In this document: one piece after another, positions 23,064 to 24,161 of the stretch
Layout: the number at the start of each line of letters is the position of its first letter
Numbering within the stretch: position 1 is the first letter of the stretch
From: Avoscillospira sp045580485
GTDB taxonomy: Bacteria > Bacillota > Clostridia > Oscillospirales > Oscillospiraceae
NCBI GenBank assembly: GCA_045580485.1
Contig: JAZNNW010000025.1
Coordinates: forward strand, 1 to 24,161
Length of the DNA: 24,161 nt
Direction: 5' to 3'
Made by a program: the position numbers and the translations under genes
Notes under the pieces: generated by a model
Told to the model about the DNA's origin: nothing
The model's input: the letters and a program-made list of their open reading frames with translations, nothing else
Databases searched by the model: none

Positions 23064-23543
23064 ATGGGATATGAAAAAGTTGGTATTCCCTCTGAAGTAT
23101 ATCACCTTACGAAGAAAAAGAATCTCGACAGTATTCTCGCAGATCAGACTATCCGCAGGTTCGGAGATACTGAATGTTGGTTCTGCCGTTCTATCCCCGA
23201 TATGAACAGGTATATGGAAATGACTGTTCTCTGTGAAGGAAAGCCCTTCGTGGATGTGGATGGAAGGATCAAGCGTTATCCCAAGTTTGAACCCGATGAC
23301 TATGTAGTTCTGAAGCTAACGCCCAGGGAGAGGATCGACAAATGGTATCAATGGAATCAGGTGTTGCCATCATATGCTTCCCCCGAGGTAAAAGCAGAGG
23401 GTAAGGAATTCTCCCGGCTGAAAGTTGGCTTCCGAGGGGATATGCAATTTAAGGAATGCGAGGTCTTGAAGATGTCGCAGGTTATGAATCAAAACACCGA
23501 ACAGGTTCAGAGCGAAGGCTCTGGACCTGTTCTTTCTATGTGA
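23064..23543 (+). CDS. Possible ADP-ribosyltransferase-fold protein
   Basis: This 159-residue protein has YHLTKKKNLDSILADQ near the start, a pattern seen at the first strand and helix of ART-like folds (DarT/DUF4433 and KptA-type), where the His contacts NAD. It continues with CWFCRSIPDMNRYMEMTV, YVVLKLTPRERI and a late FKECEVLKM. A late Glu in that last segment could stand where the catalytic Glu sits. No toxin or antitoxin partner is recognised nearby. The call rests on a short motif only and the protein may be an unrelated small fold. ATG 23064 follows GAGGTG by seven bases. It ends VLSM. Confidence 0.4.
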   Translation: MGYEKVGIPSEVYHLTKKKNLDSILADQTIRRFGDTECWFCRSIPDMNRYMEMTVLCEGKPFVDVDGRIKRYPKFEPDDYVVLKLTPRERIDKWYQWNQVLPSYASPEVKAEGKEFSRLKVGFRGDMQFKECEVLKMSQVMNQNTEQVQSEGSGPVLSM

Positions 23544-23554
23544 GGTGAAAAAAC

Positions 23555-24161
23555 ATGAAATTGAGAGCAGCATTTCAGAGGAAAGAATCTGATTATGATG
23601 CAGTAGAAAACTGCGAAATTTCAAGAGTGGTCGAATTGCCCAACGGTCAATTCGATTATTTTATAGGACATTTGCTTGATGATCAGGATTTCCTTGTTGA
23701 GCTACGAAGCGAGATGGGATACACGGAAGACAAAGTTAGACATTGCCTCTTGGTGCTTCCCGAGGGTGGAGATGATGGAGTCCTTGTTGATGCACAAGGA
23801 AGCAGCTATGCGCGATATACCGCATTCCTTCCCAACGCTCGTCAATTGATGATCCTGGGACAATATCAGTCTCTTGCTGATTTCGCAAAGGAAATGTATG
23901 GACACGCCGAGGAAGCAACTCAGCGTATATTGAAAAACCAGGTGGATGGTAGTTACTACCTCCAATTGTCAGATCTGCCCGACCCACAGTCCAATCCGTT
24001 ATTCGATCACAGACTGCTCGGTGAAATGTTAAGTGAACGACCGGAATTTGAAACCGTGGAAACTATGAGCAACGAAATTCTTGTAAGTGTCGCTCCCGAG
24101 CATCAGACAAAGTTGATAGACGAAAGTCAGTATCGAGAACTGACCTCGGATGATGTCGACA
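23555..24161 (+). CDS. Conserved ICE protein, cut by window end
   Basis: An open frame of at least 202 codons starts at ATG 23555, seven bases after GAGGTGA, and runs out of the window. It begins MKLRAAFQRKESDYDAVENC and holds VELPNGQFDYFIGHLL, LVLPEGGDDGVLVDAQGSSYARY and NPLFDHRLLGEMLSERPEFE. I recall N-termini of this type in clostridial ICEs (DUF6329-like), without known function. The protein is soluble and acidic. The stop lies beyond 24161. Confidence 0.7.
   Translation, partial: MKLRAAFQRKESDYDAVENCEISRVVELPNGQFDYFIGHLLDDQDFLVELRSEMGYTEDKVRHCLLVLPEGGDDGVLVDAQGSSYARYTAFLPNARQLMILGQYQSLADFAKEMYGHAEEATQRILKNQVDGSYYLQLSDLPDPQSNPLFDHRLLGEMLSERPEFETVETMSNEILVSVAPEHQTKLIDESQYRELTSDDVD

Noticed and set aside
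1..24161. CRISPR array, insertion sequence, relaxase, coupling protein or integrase
   Set aside because: I looked for regular short repeats, transposase motifs and the relevant protein motifs and saw none; the serine-recombinase-like domain at 16708 lacks the key arginines.

Overview
The window looks like a chromosome-to-mobile-element junction in a Gram-positive gut-type clostridium (Oscillospiraceae/Lachnospiraceae-like). This rests on strong AGGAGG-type ribosome binding sites, a CCA-encoding initiator tRNA, a SpoVG-family protein, a class B sortase, LPXTG-type sorting, and a conjugation gene set (PrgI, VirB4, NlpC/P60, DUF3852, DUF3849, DUF4314) typical of clostridial integrative conjugative elements (ICEs). 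No species name can be read from the sequence.

Layout. Positions 1-820 hold a 5S rRNA with its terminator and a GNAT acetyltransferase gene. On the minus strand follow an XRE repressor and an ImmA-like metallopeptidase (821-1593), with a clear promoter and two inverted repeats upstream. An initiator tRNA-Met with its own promoter and terminator lies at 1984-2181. A gene-poor stretch with two more terminator-like hairpins (2182-2444) leads into about 22 kb of tightly packed genes, all on the plus strand, which run out of the window.

The plus-strand block has three parts. (1) 2445-8522: small accessory proteins, a cytosine-C5 and an adenine-N6 DNA methyltransferase, two adjacent AbrB-like proteins, a DUF3849 protein and a SpoVG-like protein. 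(2) 8599-14590: a surface module with a CAP-domain lipoprotein and a 1660-residue secreted adhesin that has an N-terminal NlpC/P60-like domain, many Cna-B/SpaA-type domains and an IPQTG anchor. (3) 14593-24161: the transfer machine, made of a DUF3852 pilin-like protein, a TrbL/VirB6-like membrane protein, PrgI (VirB3-like), a conserved PrgI-VirB4 linker gene, sortase B, the VirB4 ATPase and a membrane-anchored NlpC/P60 hydrolase, followed by more small accessory genes.

How it would work together (inference): the methyltransferases modify the element's DNA and may protect it in new hosts; the SpoVG and AbrB-like proteins may regulate it; the sortase would anchor the adhesin for cell contact; and the VirB-like proteins would form the mating channel. 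No relaxase, coupling protein, integrase or origin of transfer is visible, so the element is incomplete here and neither end can be fixed.

The main points for a second look are a serine-recombinase-like domain whose two helix arginines are replaced by aspartate, encoded inside the transfer operon; a recurring Met-ending C-terminal tail (EQTM and variants) on several unrelated accessory proteins; a possible ADP-ribosyltransferase-fold protein; and a tandem-hairpin leader in front of the long operon.
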